DNA of 64,000 nucleotides, from NCBI GenBank assembly GCA_041741095.1, contig JBGSKQ010000138.1, forward strand, positions 30,986 through 94,985, written 5' to 3'. Source of the stretch: UBA6168 sp041741095 (GTDB lineage: Bacteria; Bacteroidota; Bacteroidia; Chitinophagales; Saprospiraceae). The notes beneath the pieces were generated by a model. That model had not been told where the DNA came from and did not search any database. It worked only from the letters and a program-made list of their open reading frames with translations. Below are positions 34,109-44,100 of the stretch, piece by piece. Positions within the stretch are counted from its first letter, which is position 1, and every line of letters begins with the position of its first letter. Position numbers and translations under genes: made by a program.

Positions 34109-34492
34109 TTATTTCACCGCAGCGATAACGGAAATTTCAATGTTGACAAATTTGGGCAGATTGGCCACTTCCACCAGTTCCCGTGCGGGAGCGCTTTCTG
34201 CTTTGAAAAACTCAGCGTAAACGGCATTGATTTGTGCGTACTGGTGCATGTCTTTTACAAAAACGCTGACCTTCAGAACATCATCGTAAGAACTGCCCGC
34301 AGCTTCCAAAATTCCTCCAACGTTTTTGAGCACCTGCCGGGTTTCATCTTCAATACTGCCCTGCACGAGGTCGCCCGTGGCCGGGTCAATGGCGATTTGG
34401 CCAGAGGCGTACAAAAGCCCATTGTAAACGACGCCTTGGTTGTAAGGCCCGATGGCGCCCGGCGCATTTTTAGTGGCGATGATTTTTTTCAT
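34109..34492 (-). CDS. ridA: RidA family enamine/imine deaminase
   Basis: 127 residues from the ATG at 34492. RidA signatures: PGAIGPYNQGVVYNGLLYASGQIAI, the catalytic Arg in SAPARELVEVANLPKF, and a final EISVIAAV. It hydrolyses reactive enamines such as 2-aminoacrylate and so protects PLP enzymes. No operon partner is seen. Confidence 0.93.
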   Translation of the reverse strand: MKKIIATKNAPGAIGPYNQGVVYNGLLYASGQIAIDPATGDLVQGSIEDETRQVLKNVGGILEAAGSSYDDVLKVSVFVKDMHQYAQINAVYAEFFKAESAPARELVEVANLPKFVNIEISVIAAVK

Positions 34493-34510
34493 GGTGATAA
34501 AAGTTTGCTT

Positions 34511-34558
34511 TTGACAAATGGCCAATGACCCCCAATGACAAATGACCATAATGACCAA
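34511..34558. repeat. AATGACCA-word degenerate repeat, copy A3
   Basis: TTGACAAATGGCCAATGACC and CCCAATGACAAATGACC words just upstream of ridA, of the family at 5625 and 52811. Confidence 0.7.
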
Positions 34559-34673
34559 CCAGGCATAAAACTCAAAAAGCCCCGCATCCAGATGATCGAA
34601 TGGGAGCTTTTAGGTTGCCCGCAATTTTGGCACAGATGCAGCAATGAATCAGGTGAAAACCTAAAACTTACAA

Positions 34674-34868
34674 CTACTCTTCATCCTTCGTCTTCACGAG
34701 GATTTTGCCTTTGTAGCGCATATTGCCCTCATCGTCGTAGTAGGCATGGTGGTAGATGTGGGATTCGCCCGTTGTGGCACATTTAGCAACAGTAGGCAGT
34801 GCTATATGGTGGTGCGCACGGCGGGTGCGGGTCCTTTGCTTCGAATGTTTATTTCTAGGATTTGGCAT
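34674..34868 (-). CDS. rpmF: 50S ribosomal protein L32 (bL32), zinc-free form
   Basis: 64 residues. MPNPRNKHSKQRTRTRRAHH is the bL32 N-terminus, and the KGKILVKTKD end is usual. Only one cysteine remains of the four-Cys zinc site (VAKCATTGESHIYHHAYY), so it is a zinc-independent form, as in many Bacteroidota. It follows yceD on the same strand, the standard pairing. Confidence 0.95.
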   Translation of the reverse strand: MPNPRNKHSKQRTRTRRAHHHIALPTVAKCATTGESHIYHHAYYDDEGNMRYKGKILVKTKDEE

Positions 34869-34952
34869 CGTATGATGGTTTGATGGCTTAATGGTTGGAT
34901 GATTGGATGGTTTTTAGAAAACCATGAACCATAAAACCAAGAAACCATGAAA
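34869..34952. repeat. ATGGTT-word repeat between yceD and rpmF
   Basis: ATGGTTTGATGGCTTAATGG, then GATGATTGGATGG, then AACCATGAACC and complementary words that could fold into a hairpin. It fills the space between two cotranscribed genes. Confidence 0.6.
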
Positions 34953-34954
34953 AA

Positions 34955-35476
34955 TCAATTTTCAAAATCTAAACCCTTTAAAGCATCCTTGAACGGGTTG
35001 GAATTATCGCCTTCTGGGGCTATGTCTTCCTCTTTCGTCAAGAATTTTAACATTTCAGGGTCGCAACGTTCTCCGGCGTCATCGTGGGTAGTCACCATCG
35101 GCACTGCGAGATTGATAAACTCGTAGATGTACTTGGCGACGTTCAGCTTCTGTATCCCTTTCTTCACATAAATGACTTCGGCTTCCTCCCACTCTTTTTC
35201 ATCGAATTTGACCAGCAGGTTTTGGGTATCTTCTATCGGAAGATCGAAAGTTTCCAGGCACCGGTCGCATATCACCCGCACCGTCCCGTTCAGTTCAAAA
35301 GTCATTGAATACAGGTCGGGGCGCTTGTCGAACAGCAGGTGGACGGCCACTTCGCCTTCTGTGATGGGCGATTCCTGAAAACGTTGGAAAAACGCCGCAT
35401 CTATTTGAAAGTCAAACTCGTGGAGACCGTTGTACAATCCCGACACGGGGATTGAAAAGTGGTCTAAAGCATCCAT
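34955..35476 (-). CDS. yceD: YceD/DUF177 family protein
   Basis: 173 residues from the ATG at 35476. DUF177 core: ALDHFSIPVSGLYNGLHEFDFQID, VICDRCLETFDLPIE and EFINLAVPMV. The two-cysteine CDRC motif is kept, and a further Cys at ERCDPEM. YceD pairs with rpmF in most bacteria and is linked to 23S rRNA processing. Promoter TATCTTTG lies upstream. Confidence 0.9.
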   Translation of the reverse strand: MDALDHFSIPVSGLYNGLHEFDFQIDAAFFQRFQESPITEGEVAVHLLFDKRPDLYSMTFELNGTVRVICDRCLETFDLPIEDTQNLLVKFDEKEWEEAEVIYVKKGIQKLNVAKYIYEFINLAVPMVTTHDDAGERCDPEMLKFLTKEEDIAPEGDNSNPFKDALKGLDFEN

Positions 35477-35503
35477 TTTAAAGAACTTTTTTAAAAAGGC
35501 GGG

Positions 35504-35511
35504 CAAAGATA
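35504..35511 (-). promoter_or_regulatory. -7 promoter element of yceD-rpmF
   Basis: The minus strand reads TATCTTTG, a TAnnTTTG match 28 bases before yceD. Confidence 0.6.
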
Positions 35512-35591
35512 GGCTTTATTTTGGATTTTGGTTTTCAGAAGTTTGATTTTTTAGAAACAAACAAAGGCTCAACACAAGGCTGCTTGTCTGT

Positions 35592-35622
35592 TTTGCACAA
35601 TCAATTGAATTACATACATTTG
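35592..35622 (+). promoter_or_regulatory. Full Bacteroidota-type promoter of the OmpA-module gene
   Basis: A TTTG at 35592-35595, 19 bases of spacer and TACATTTG at 35615-35622, matching both -33 and -7 consensus elements. The gene starts 79 bases downstream. Confidence 0.7.
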
Positions 35623-35700
35623 GCCGTCAACGGAAGATGGCGAATGGTTTGAAAAAACGCCACCGCCCATCGGCCAACAGTTTGGGGTAAAACAACGACT

Positions 35701-36591
35701 ATGAGGTTTTTCATCACTGGCTTCCTGTTTTTCACAGCATTTGCATTGCCCGCCCGCTGGTATTTTGTCTGTAAAATACGACAGCATTGCGGCGGCGTAG
35801 AAATCGTCGCCAAACCCGCCCGTGCCACTACCCTTAGCCTCAAGGACGGCGACAAGACCATCCTCCAGGGCTACGAACAGTTCGGTTTTGCACCCAATTC
35901 CTTTGAACCGGACATGACGCCCAACAATCAGGAATTCTTGGGAAAAGTGGCTGAATACCTACAGCAAAATCCAGATAAAAATATCACGCTGACGGGCCGC
36001 TACCTCAGCAGCGAAAAGGCCGCCAAAACTGGCATCTTCGAAAACCTCGGCATTGCCCGTGCTGCCGCCATTGAACGCCTTTTGGAAAAATTGGGCATTG
36101 ACGAAAAGCGCATTTCCATTGATCACGAAATGGTGAATGGGCAGGCATTGGACGAACCTATTTCGTTTTCCCTCTATTCGCCCAAGCCCGATGCCTACGA
36201 AAAACTGGAATACAAGTTTACCGACAATACCTTTTCCGACGCTAATTTCGACTTTGGCTCCGCCAAATTCCGGCCCGGCGAGCAGTGCATCCTGTATGCC
36301 GATTCCGTCAAAACTTTTTTGGACGTACACCCAGAAATGGTGTTGGCCATCATTGGCCATACGGACAGTATCGGTTCCGACAGAGTGAACCAGGATTTGG
36401 GCCTGCGCCGTGCCATCAATGCCGCCGAATATTTCAGGGAACTGGGCGTGAAGTCGAAAATTGACGTGTCGTCCAGCGGGGAAACGCAGCCTGTGGCACC
36501 CAACTCCTTGCCCAACGGAAAGGACAACCCCGATGGCCGCCAGAAAAACCGCCGGGTGAATTTTAAGATTTCTGAAAAAAAAGTTGAATAA
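35701..36591 (+). CDS. Envelope protein with two OmpA-like modules
   Basis: 296 residues. N-terminal hydrophobic anchor or signal (MRFFITGFLFFTAFALPARW). First module at about 60-155 resembles an OmpA domain without the full signature (ITLTGRYLSSEKAAKTG, LGIARAAAIERLLEKLGI). The second at about 175-296 has the canonical GHTDSIGSDRVNQDLGLRRA and RQKNRRVNFKI with the Asp and Arg for peptidoglycan binding. So one active and one diverged module. It likely anchors to peptidoglycan at the periplasmic face. Confidence 0.85.
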   Translation: MRFFITGFLFFTAFALPARWYFVCKIRQHCGGVEIVAKPARATTLSLKDGDKTILQGYEQFGFAPNSFEPDMTPNNQEFLGKVAEYLQQNPDKNITLTGRYLSSEKAAKTGIFENLGIARAAAIERLLEKLGIDEKRISIDHEMVNGQALDEPISFSLYSPKPDAYEKLEYKFTDNTFSDANFDFGSAKFRPGEQCILYADSVKTFLDVHPEMVLAIIGHTDSIGSDRVNQDLGLRRAINAAEYFRELGVKSKIDVSSSGETQPVAPNSLPNGKDNPDGRQKNRRVNFKISEKKVE

Positions 36592-36668
36592 ATGTGATGG
36601 GGTGAATGGAAATTGGTGATGGTACTAATGGCCAAATTCCATGCTCCCGCTCAGCAACTGACCACAAC

Positions 36669-37979
36669 ATGGAAAACTTTTTCGCAGCATTCAGCCATGA
36701 AGACAGCATTGCCTTTTTGTTGTCTGTTTTTATCGCTTTCCTGATTGGTTTCATCGCCGCCTGGATAGGCTGGGGAAGCCGTGCAAAACGTTTTAAAAAA
36801 GAAGCAGAAAAATGGAAAAAAAGCTATGACGATCTCATGGCCGAACATGCAGCCCTGCGGGAACAACTGGATCTGAAAGAGGCCGATCTCGTGCGGGCCA
36901 AACGGGAGGCCGAAGAGGCGGTCGCCTATTCCCGAACTTTTGAAAAAGACAGGTCAAAGTGGCAGGGAGACCTGGACACTGCTTTGGAAGAGAACGTTAA
37001 AATGCACGCCACCATTGGTTCCTACCAAGCTACGATTGATGATTTGAACAATCAGATCTTGGGCCTGAAAGCCCGCAATACACAGCTTAGCCATGAAGCC
37101 AGCCAGTTGCCATTGATGCAAGGAATGGGCGATGATACAGCCAAACGCTTGAACGAACTCGAAGCACGGCTCGGCAAGCTGGCTTCTGAAAATGCGACCC
37201 TGCAAAAGGAGGAAGAAAATGCTGAAAAGCGCTTGGCCCTACTGGAAACGAAGTTTGACCAAATGACTGCCGAAAACGAGCGCTTGAAAGATGAACTGAA
37301 GGATCTGAAAGACAATGAAAACGGTAACGGCCTCGAATTGGCCGCTGCACCAGTTATCCTAAAACCTTCTGGCGACAAAGCCGTCGTGACGCCCGTCGTG
37401 GCAGGCTCGGCGCAGGATGCTTTTGCCGCCGTGGTCGGCACCAAAATACCGACCGCCACTGCTGCCGAAAAGGACGATTTGACCATGATAAAAGGCATCG
37501 GCAGTTTTATTGAAAAAAAACTGAACGCAGTGGGTATTTTCACTTTTGAACAAATCAGCAAACTGGATGCTTCCGATATTGAAATGCTGACGACCGCAAT
37601 TGAGTTTTTCCCGGGCCGCATCGAACGGGACGATTGGGTGGGGCAGGCTGCCCGTCTGCATGACATCAAATTGCACAGCCCGGAAGCGATTCAATCATCC
37701 GCTGTTTTCCCCAAAAGCCCCACCGATTTGAAAGTGGTGGAAGGCATCGGGCCAAAAATTGAAAAACTGCTAAAGGAGGCAGGCATCAACAGCTTACAGG
37801 AATTGGGCGAAACAACAGAGGCCCGTCTGCGTGAAATCCTTGCCAAGGCTGGCGAGCGCTACCGAATCCATGATCCCTCCAGTTGGCCTGCCCAGGCAGC
37901 CCTGGCCGCCAACGGGGAGTGGGAAAAATTGAAAGAATACCAGGACTTTTTAGTGGGCGGAAGGGATTTCGTCAAATAA
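36669..37979 (+). CDS. Membrane-anchored coiled-coil protein with C-terminal helix-hairpin-helix domains
   Basis: 436 residues from the ATG at 36669. One membrane helix at about 12-32 (SIAFLLSVFIAFLIGFIAAW), a long coiled coil to about 230, then two copies of a helix-hairpin-helix domain: LTMIKGIGSFIEKKLNAVGI with FTFEQISKLDA, and LKVVEGIGPKIEKLLKEAGI with NSLQELGE. HhH motifs with GIG turns bind DNA; the C-terminal pair is the 'predicted flap-endonuclease-like' fold seen often in Bacteroidota. Function is unknown; membrane-tethered DNA binding is inferred. Confidence 0.8.
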   Translation: MENFFAAFSHEDSIAFLLSVFIAFLIGFIAAWIGWGSRAKRFKKEAEKWKKSYDDLMAEHAALREQLDLKEADLVRAKREAEEAVAYSRTFEKDRSKWQGDLDTALEENVKMHATIGSYQATIDDLNNQILGLKARNTQLSHEASQLPLMQGMGDDTAKRLNELEARLGKLASENATLQKEEENAEKRLALLETKFDQMTAENERLKDELKDLKDNENGNGLELAAAPVILKPSGDKAVVTPVVAGSAQDAFAAVVGTKIPTATAAEKDDLTMIKGIGSFIEKKLNAVGIFTFEQISKLDASDIEMLTTAIEFFPGRIERDDWVGQAARLHDIKLHSPEAIQSSAVFPKSPTDLKVVEGIGPKIEKLLKEAGINSLQELGETTEARLREILAKAGERYRIHDPSSWPAQAALAANGEWEKLKEYQDFLVGGRDFVK

Positions 37980-38015
37980 GTTTGAAGTGAAGAAAAGAAT
38001 CTTTTTGCACCAATA

Positions 38016-38055
38016 AAAAGGCACAACAGATGATAGAATCCGTTGTGCCTTTTGT
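38016..38055 (+). terminator. Terminator of the helix-hairpin-helix gene
   Basis: AAAAGGCACAAC pairs with GTTGTGCCTTTT around a short loop, followed by GTTTTTATAA. Confidence 0.85.
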
Positions 38056-38084
38056 TTTTATAAAAATTGAAAGATCGCTTAGTG

Positions 38085-38222
38085 CTATTGAAAAAATAAT
38101 TTAGGTCACATTTTTACAAAAACCTTTTATTCAATGTTTTGCAAGTTCCTGTCTGCCGACAGGCAGGCATCGTTCATTCCCGAAGTAAATTCGGGACAAG
38201 CTATTTATAGTTCATCATTCAC
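38085..38222. repeat. Duplicated flank element, copy 1 (interrupted)
   Basis: ATTGAAAAAATAAT, then TACAAAAACCTTTTATTCAATG, TTTTGCAAGTTC and finally ATCATTCACT, collinear with 39865-39937. Here 65 bases (38149-38213) separate GCAAGTTC from ATCATTCACT. Both copies lie just after the 3' end of a minus-strand gene. Confidence 0.75.
38149..38213. mobile_element. Candidate small palindromic insertion (REP/MITE-like)
   Basis: 65 bases absent from the collinear second copy. It contains two palindromes, CCTGTCTGCCGACAGGCAGG and TCCCGAAGTAAATTCGGGA, and is bounded by AGTTC on each side (38144-38148 and 38209-38213), which would be a five-base target duplication. No coding capacity. Confidence 0.5.
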
Positions 38223-39701
38223 TTATCTGGCAATCACCAATTTTTCACTATAAACACCGCTGGCGGTGCGCAGTTGGAGCAAATACAGGCCAGGTGTCAA
38301 GCCCTCGGTTGACAATTGGAAGTTTTGTTGCCCAGGAAGTACTTGTAAAGTTTGTTTTTGAACGGCCTGTCCCGCTGTGGTCATCAGTTGAAAATCAACG
38401 GACTGGGTTTCTTTAGATTCAAAACGCAGCACGAGCTGGCTCCCCACCATGACTGGATTTGGCGTGAGGGAAATAGCGGCAAGCTGTTCGGCCTCGTGGG
38501 TGGCGTTCAGCACGTCGCCAGTTTCAAAAGAATAAATTTCGGATACAGACAGGCAGGTGTGGTAGTTGTTGAGCGCACTCACACGCCAGTAGTATTTTTT
38601 GTTGGGAAACAAATCGTAGCTGGTCATTGAAGTCCCGTCGGTGACGTACCTAAATTGTGCAATGGCAAAGTTCTCCAGTGGCGTCACTTCCAGGGTGTAT
38701 TGGGTAGCATTCGCTACTGGTTCCCAGGCAAAATCAACGGCATTGTAAAACGGCACCAACTCTGCGGTAGCAGGGGAAAGGGGCGTGAAGTTGCTCATGT
38801 CCACCGGGCCAATTGGGGTTTGATTGTATAAGTAGTCTTCCTTCTCCGTCAGCAAGTTAGCCCGCATAGCATTCATCTGGTCATCTGAAAAACGGTTGGA
38901 GCAATTGTCGAAAGAATAGGACATGTACAAGGTGCCATCGGAATAAAACTCCTCTCCATTGGGATCCACTTGTTTGACGGAGCTAAAGCCTTCGCTATCA
39001 CATCCCCAGCGGTAGGCCAAATAGTCCGGTGCGGTATCGCAAAAGCCGTCTGCTGCTTCATCGCACAATACGCCGTCCAGCCGTTCAACCATGTGCCCGT
39101 CTATTTCAAAAGGAGCTGGCTGGCTGTAATCATGGTCGTAGCCTTCCCAGCCATAAAATGGGTGTGGCAAGGACAGGTAATGCCCCAGCTCATGCGCCCA
39201 GGTATGATCGTTCGGATTGATGCAGGATTTTGCCAAGGCAACGCCATTATTGTAGGAACTATAACCGCAATTCCCAGCAGGATCGGAAACGATGTAACAA
39301 TTGATGGTGTGATGTACCTGGTATTCATCCATCATATCTCCGCCGTGGTTCCAATCATGTTCATAATACAGGGAATTGGCGATGTAGTTGATGTCGCCTT
39401 CAATGAAAAACTGGATGCCCGTAGGTTCAAAATCTTTGTTCAAGGTGCAAAAAGCTTTGTACAAGCTGGAAGTTGAAAAATATCCACCCCCAGCATCCGT
39501 GCCGACAATGTGAACTGTAATTGGCACATACAGGGTGTCGCCAGTACGGGGATAGCCATCCATATTTTTTTGAAAATTCCTCAACCAATCGGATTTGCCG
39601 TCAATGGTGCCACAGGGGTTGAAATCATATTTGTCCTGGGCGGTGGCAAGGTTTAAAACGAACAGGCCTGCCAGTAATGGCAGCAAGAAAGTTTTTTTCA
39701 T
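38223..39701 (-). CDS. T9SS-exported M43-type zinc metalloprotease
   Basis: 492 residues from the ATG at 39701. Signal peptide MKKTFLLPLLAGLFVLNLATAQ; metzincin zinc site HELGHYLSLPH at 170-180 with the Met-turn Met260 in LYMSYSF, as in the M43 (cytophagalysin/pappalysin) group; an FN3-like domain at about 310-410 (AVDFAWEPVANATQYTLEV); and a type A T9SS C-terminal domain at about 418-492 (LTPNPVMVGSQL ... GLYLLQLRTASGVYSEKLVIAR). It is made as a secreted or surface protease; the PorW and PorG-like genes are close by. Cysteine-rich near the active site. Confidence 0.92.
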   Translation of the reverse strand: MKKTFLLPLLAGLFVLNLATAQDKYDFNPCGTIDGKSDWLRNFQKNMDGYPRTGDTLYVPITVHIVGTDAGGGYFSTSSLYKAFCTLNKDFEPTGIQFFIEGDINYIANSLYYEHDWNHGGDMMDEYQVHHTINCYIVSDPAGNCGYSSYNNGVALAKSCINPNDHTWAHELGHYLSLPHPFYGWEGYDHDYSQPAPFEIDGHMVERLDGVLCDEAADGFCDTAPDYLAYRWGCDSEGFSSVKQVDPNGEEFYSDGTLYMSYSFDNCSNRFSDDQMNAMRANLLTEKEDYLYNQTPIGPVDMSNFTPLSPATAELVPFYNAVDFAWEPVANATQYTLEVTPLENFAIAQFRYVTDGTSMTSYDLFPNKKYYWRVSALNNYHTCLSVSEIYSFETGDVLNATHEAEQLAAISLTPNPVMVGSQLVLRFESKETQSVDFQLMTTAGQAVQKQTLQVLPGQQNFQLSTEGLTPGLYLLQLRTASGVYSEKLVIAR

Positions 39702-39729
39702 GTATGGAAATTTATTTTGGAAACGGGCA

Positions 39730-39737
39730 CAAAGGTA
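39730..39737 (-). promoter_or_regulatory. -7 promoter element of the metalloprotease gene
   Basis: The minus strand reads TACCTTTG, a TAnnTTTG match 29 bases before the start codon. Confidence 0.6.
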
Positions 39738-39856
39738 AGGAGCAGAATGGCTTTCCCGGCGGGAAGTTGTAGAGAAATGTCTATGGGCTTGCAAGAATGT
39801 TGAATGCAAAAACACCAGCCACAATAGAAAATACGCAAAAGGAAGCAGTTTTTTTA

Positions 39857-39937
39857 CTAAGTGAAATTGAAAAAATAAAATAGGCCAAATTTATTTACAA
39901 AAAACTGTTAATCAATGTTTTGCAAGTTCATCATTCA
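39857..39937. repeat. Duplicated flank element, copy 2 (uninterrupted)
   Basis: ATTGAAAAAATAAA, TTTACAAAAAACTGTTAATC, AATGTTTTGCAAGTTC and ATCATTCACT without a break. Collinear with 38085-38222. Confidence 0.75.
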
Positions 39938-40783
39938 CTAATCATACGGGCATTTCAAATCCCCAAAATAATAGTACAGGCCCACCCCGAAATAAACATA
40001 AGTGTCGTTGTTGCGGCTATTGCCACGCTGGCGGCCTGGTTCGCCAATGGGATGTTCAAGGTTGTTGCGGGTAAAAAAATCGGGATTTTCCTGATAAAGC
40101 TCGGAGGATCTGTCAATGAAACGGGTAGCAAAGGTGCCACGAAGGTCTTCCACGTCTTCGGCATCGGGATAGACGCCGCTCACGTCGTCAAGGTAATCGG
40201 AAAAAAGTCGGCGGGCGCTGATGTCAACGTTCAGGCTCCATTCATAACTGAGGTCAATTTTAAAACCAGCCCCATATACCCAGCCTCCAGCAACAGTGTA
40301 GTATTCTTCGCCCTTGAACTGCCCTTCGGTGCCCTGTGAGCGGAGGTCGTACCATTCGCCTTCCAACTCGGCTTTGGGGTTGAAATAGCTCACGCCCAGG
40401 CCGAGAAAAAGATAGGGTGTCCAGCCATTTTCACGGCTGCCGTGCAGATATGGCAGGAAGTTGAATTCCACCTGTAACCCAGCATCGGCCACGAGGGATT
40501 TGAAGTGCAGGTTGCGGGCACGTTCGTAGATATTGGGCGAGTCCTTGTCGTAGGCGCTCACCTGCCCGATGTTGCCGCTGAATTTGGTGCAAAGGCGCTC
40601 ATTGAAATTATAGCGCAGGCCAATGCCCGCCGCTGGGCCGATGCGGTTGAGGCGGAGGTTGGTGTTCAAGTCGCCGAAATAATTGACGCCTGCAATCCAA
40701 AATCCTGCCTCGACGCCTTCCTGAGCCATCGTTTGGAAAGAAGAATATGCTAATGCTAAAAGGAGTATTATTCTTTTGATCAC
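39938..40783 (-). CDS. PorG-like outer-membrane beta-barrel (DUF6089)
   Basis: 281 residues from a GTG at 40783 that begins the signal peptide (IKRIILLLALAYSSFQTMAQ). The mature protein begins EAGFWIAGVNYFGDLNTNL, the opening of the DUF6089/PorG barrel family, and continues with alternating aromatic strands ending in VYFGVGLYYYF. PorG is an outer-membrane part of the T9SS; other DUF6089 proteins have no known role, so function is provisional. A longer ATG frame (40864) would put 27 residues before the signal and is not chosen. Confidence 0.7.
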   Translation of the reverse strand: MIKRIILLLALAYSSFQTMAQEGVEAGFWIAGVNYFGDLNTNLRLNRIGPAAGIGLRYNFNERLCTKFSGNIGQVSAYDKDSPNIYERARNLHFKSLVADAGLQVEFNFLPYLHGSRENGWTPYLFLGLGVSYFNPKAELEGEWYDLRSQGTEGQFKGEEYYTVAGGWVYGAGFKIDLSYEWSLNVDISARRLFSDYLDDVSGVYPDAEDVEDLRGTFATRFIDRSSELYQENPDFFTRNNLEHPIGEPGRQRGNSRNNDTYVYFGVGLYYYFGDLKCPYD

Positions 40784-40852
40784 GGGTATGATGATTTCAA
40801 ATTTCGGGTTTTGGGTTGGTCGGATCGCTGGCCGCCAAACTATACCAAGCCG

Positions 40853-40860
40853 CAAAGTTA
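40853..40860 (-). promoter_or_regulatory. -7 promoter element of the PorG-like gene
   Basis: The minus strand reads TAACTTTG, matching TAnnTTTG, 70 bases before the GTG start. Confidence 0.5.
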
Positions 40861-40939
40861 CCATTTAACGATAATCTGGCCGGGGTGTTATGGCCAGGAA
40901 AAATTTTCTTGTATAGTGACAACCCTGGCACTTGCCTAA

Positions 40940-40976
40940 AAAAATAAAAACCCCCCCCAGCCGAAACTGGGAGAGG
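40940..40976 (-). terminator. Terminator of the first giant T9SS protein gene
   Basis: On the minus strand CCTCTCCCAG pairs with CTGGGGGGGG, followed by TTTTTATTTTTTT. The C tract of eight on the plus strand could be replication-slippage prone. Confidence 0.7.
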
Positions 40977-41103
40977 TCATCCCAAAAACCAGATTTTGAG
41001 AATACTTAAATCGGTTCTGGGAAATCGCACATTTTGTCTTAGAAGTGAGAAGTGGGGAGCGAGGAAGTTCTCTCCTCTCGCTCCTTACTTTTCGCCACTA
41101 CTT

Positions 41104-44100
41104 TCAGAGCCTCACCATCCTGCGGGTAGCAGTGTGGGTCGGCGTTTCGAGTTCGTAGAAAAGGACGCCGGACGAACCGAGGTCTTTTTTGTCAAACATA
41201 ATTTCATTGTAACCTTTGTCAAACTCTCGGGACACCACCTTCAGGATATTTCCTGACAGGTCGTACACTTTCAAGGTTGCTTTACCTGACTCAGGCAAAC
41301 GGAATCCAATCACAGTATTTTCCCGGAAGGGGTTCGGGTTGTTTTGGTACAACTCAAACTCGCCCGGTATGGCAGATAGATCATTGAACTGTAGGCCGAT
41401 GCCCATCGTGTTCACATCGTTGTTTTCTGCCAATTTGTATGCCTCTGCCGACATCGTGTTGTCTGCGATTTGGAGCATTTCGCTCAAAGAAATGTTTGTG
41501 TTTGCGTTAAAAATCAGTGTAAAAAGAATAGTGTTTTCCCGGTCGCTGTCGGGATGAAGTGTGTTTTTTGCGTTGTCCCAGCTAGTTGTGATGATACCTT
41601 CGTCCAGTTTAGTCAAGCCAAAGTTTGTTTCGGTTAAATTTGTCAAATCGCCCATTTCGATATTTACCAATGAAGCCGCATGAGGGTCGAACCGCAGGGC
41701 AAATTGGTAACCTAACAGGTTGCTTAAGTTTTTGGCGCTAAATGGAATGCGGAAGGTTTCACCCGCCTGGACACGCTGTTCATCCACGACGAATGTCAAG
41801 TTGTCGGTAAAATTCCTATCCTGCGTATCGTCCCCGGTGGCATTGGTAGCAGCCGAGCCGTTCACGTCGCCCACTTTCACGGCAACAAAGTTGACGTTGT
41901 TGACATTGCCGCTCAGGTCGTTTACATTGTAAAACTCGTTGAAAGGCGGCTGAAAAGGGTTCTGCGGGTTGGGGAAGGTATGGTGCTTGTCAACAAAACG
42001 CCAGGAAGTGTTATTGGAGAAGGCGGGGATGATCTGCAAGATGAGTTTGCGGAGTTCCACCACGTCCAAGGTGGTCACTGTGCCTGATTTGTTGACGTCC
42101 GCTGCGATGATCTTATAAGGAGAATCGAGCGGCTGCACGTTCAGGATGTGCCGGGTAATCAGCACCAAGTCGTAGGTAGTTACCCCGTTGCTTGGGTTCT
42201 GGTTGTTGGCCGGCGTGAAGGTGTAGTCATATCCCAAAGTCAAGTCAAAGAACTGGTATTGTCCACTTTGTGCTGTGACCACCGGTGCAGTCAGCGGGCC
42301 GTTGCCGCTTACACCTACCGAGACGTTGGCCACACCTTGTCCGGCTGCGGTTGACACATTCCCGCCTACCGTGGCTACGATTGGATCAGGGCAAATAACC
42401 ATGTTGTCTTGAATGATAACGTAGGTTTCGCAGTAGTCTTGGTTGCCCGCCTCGTCGGTCACATAGAGTAATACAACATTTGTGCCTACGTCATCGCAGT
42501 CGAAGAAGGACGGCGCTAAGGCCAGTTCCAGATCGGCAGGGGCAGTACAGTTGTCGAAACTGGCCTGGTTGAACATCTGCGGTGTAAGCTGTATCATGCC
42601 CCCACCGTTCACCGGGTCGGCCATCAACTCCACGGCAAGGCCATTCACGCAGACTGGCGTGGGCTTTTTGCCGTCTTGCACCGTTATGGTAAACGAGCAT
42701 GTAGCAGTGTTGCCGCACTTATCTTCCGCTTTTACCACCACGAGGTTGTCGCCAAATGGGTAGTTGCCGCTCAGGTTGGGCGTATTTCCAACAAAATCAA
42801 TGGAACCATTGGAATCGTAGTCAATTGTCACCGTCCAGACGAAGCTGTCGCTGCAATCGTCGGCCACGATGGCTGGCAGCGTCACGATGCCATAAGCGCA
42901 GTTTGCATCCAGGCTCAGGAAGGTCGTATCGCTTGGACAGGTCAATATCGGCGCAATGTTGTCCTGAACTTTTATCACTTGGGTATGCTCGAAATAGCCT
43001 GGGCTGTTCTGCACATTCGGGTTGTACTGGCACCAGTCAATCACGATCCATTTTCTCAGTATTTTAAAACAAGCTGGCGGGTTCGTCGGCAGCAACTGAT
43101 CGGTGTGTGTCACGGCGATCATGTCGCAGGCATCTTCAAAAACTTCCGGGTAATCGTATCCTACTGGCAAATCGGACGGTTCGAGGGATGGCCCGCATTC
43201 ATACGTATAGTAATCCAATGGCCATACAATGTTCGATACATTGAAAGGTACTGAATTTACCACATGGATGGACTGTGTGCAGGAGGCAGTCCTGCCGCCC
43301 ACATCGGTCACGGTGTAAGTCCGGTAAATGTAGCCAACGCCACAGGAAGTAATATTGGAAGACTCCGTATGTGTCCAAGTAGCACCAGGGCAGTTGTCGT
43401 AATAGGTCGGGGCCGTTACAGCCGGAATCGGCTCGTGGCACTCTATCGTCTTATTGGGTGGGCAAACGATGGTCGGGTCAATTTTGTCCTGAACATCCAC
43501 TTCCACCATACAAGTGTTCACGTTGCCTGCATTATCAAATATTTTCAGGGAAACCATGATGGTTTCACCCACGTCACAACAGGTAAAAGTCGTGAATGCG
43601 TCGAAAGGCGTACCAGACGGTATGCAATCCGAAGGCATCCTGCTGACTTCAAAGTGGTCAATTTCGCAGTTGTCCGTACTTCCATCGTCAAAAACCGTAG
43701 CAGCCACAACGGCAGTGCCGTCCGCTGTCAAGGAAACGGTTGTATGCTCGTCGCACACCGCAACAGGCGGCGTATTGTCAACTATGGTCAAGGTAGTGGT
43801 GCAACTGTTGAGGTTGCCACAAGCATCGGTTGCTACATAAGAAATAGAGTGGACACCAACCGGTACATTGGTTATTTGGCCACCATTTCCGTTCACTACG
43901 CCGAAGGGCGTCAGCACTTTCACGCTGTAGTTGGAGCAAACATCGTTTACAATTGCCGGGGGCAATGTAAGGGAAGCTTTACAGCCACTGGAAGCGGCAT
44001 TTTGCACAATCGGTGCTGGGCAAGTGATGGTGGGCGGCGTCGTATCCTCCACTTTTATCACTTGTATGCAGGTAAATGGGTTTGTACCCGTCATGGTCGG

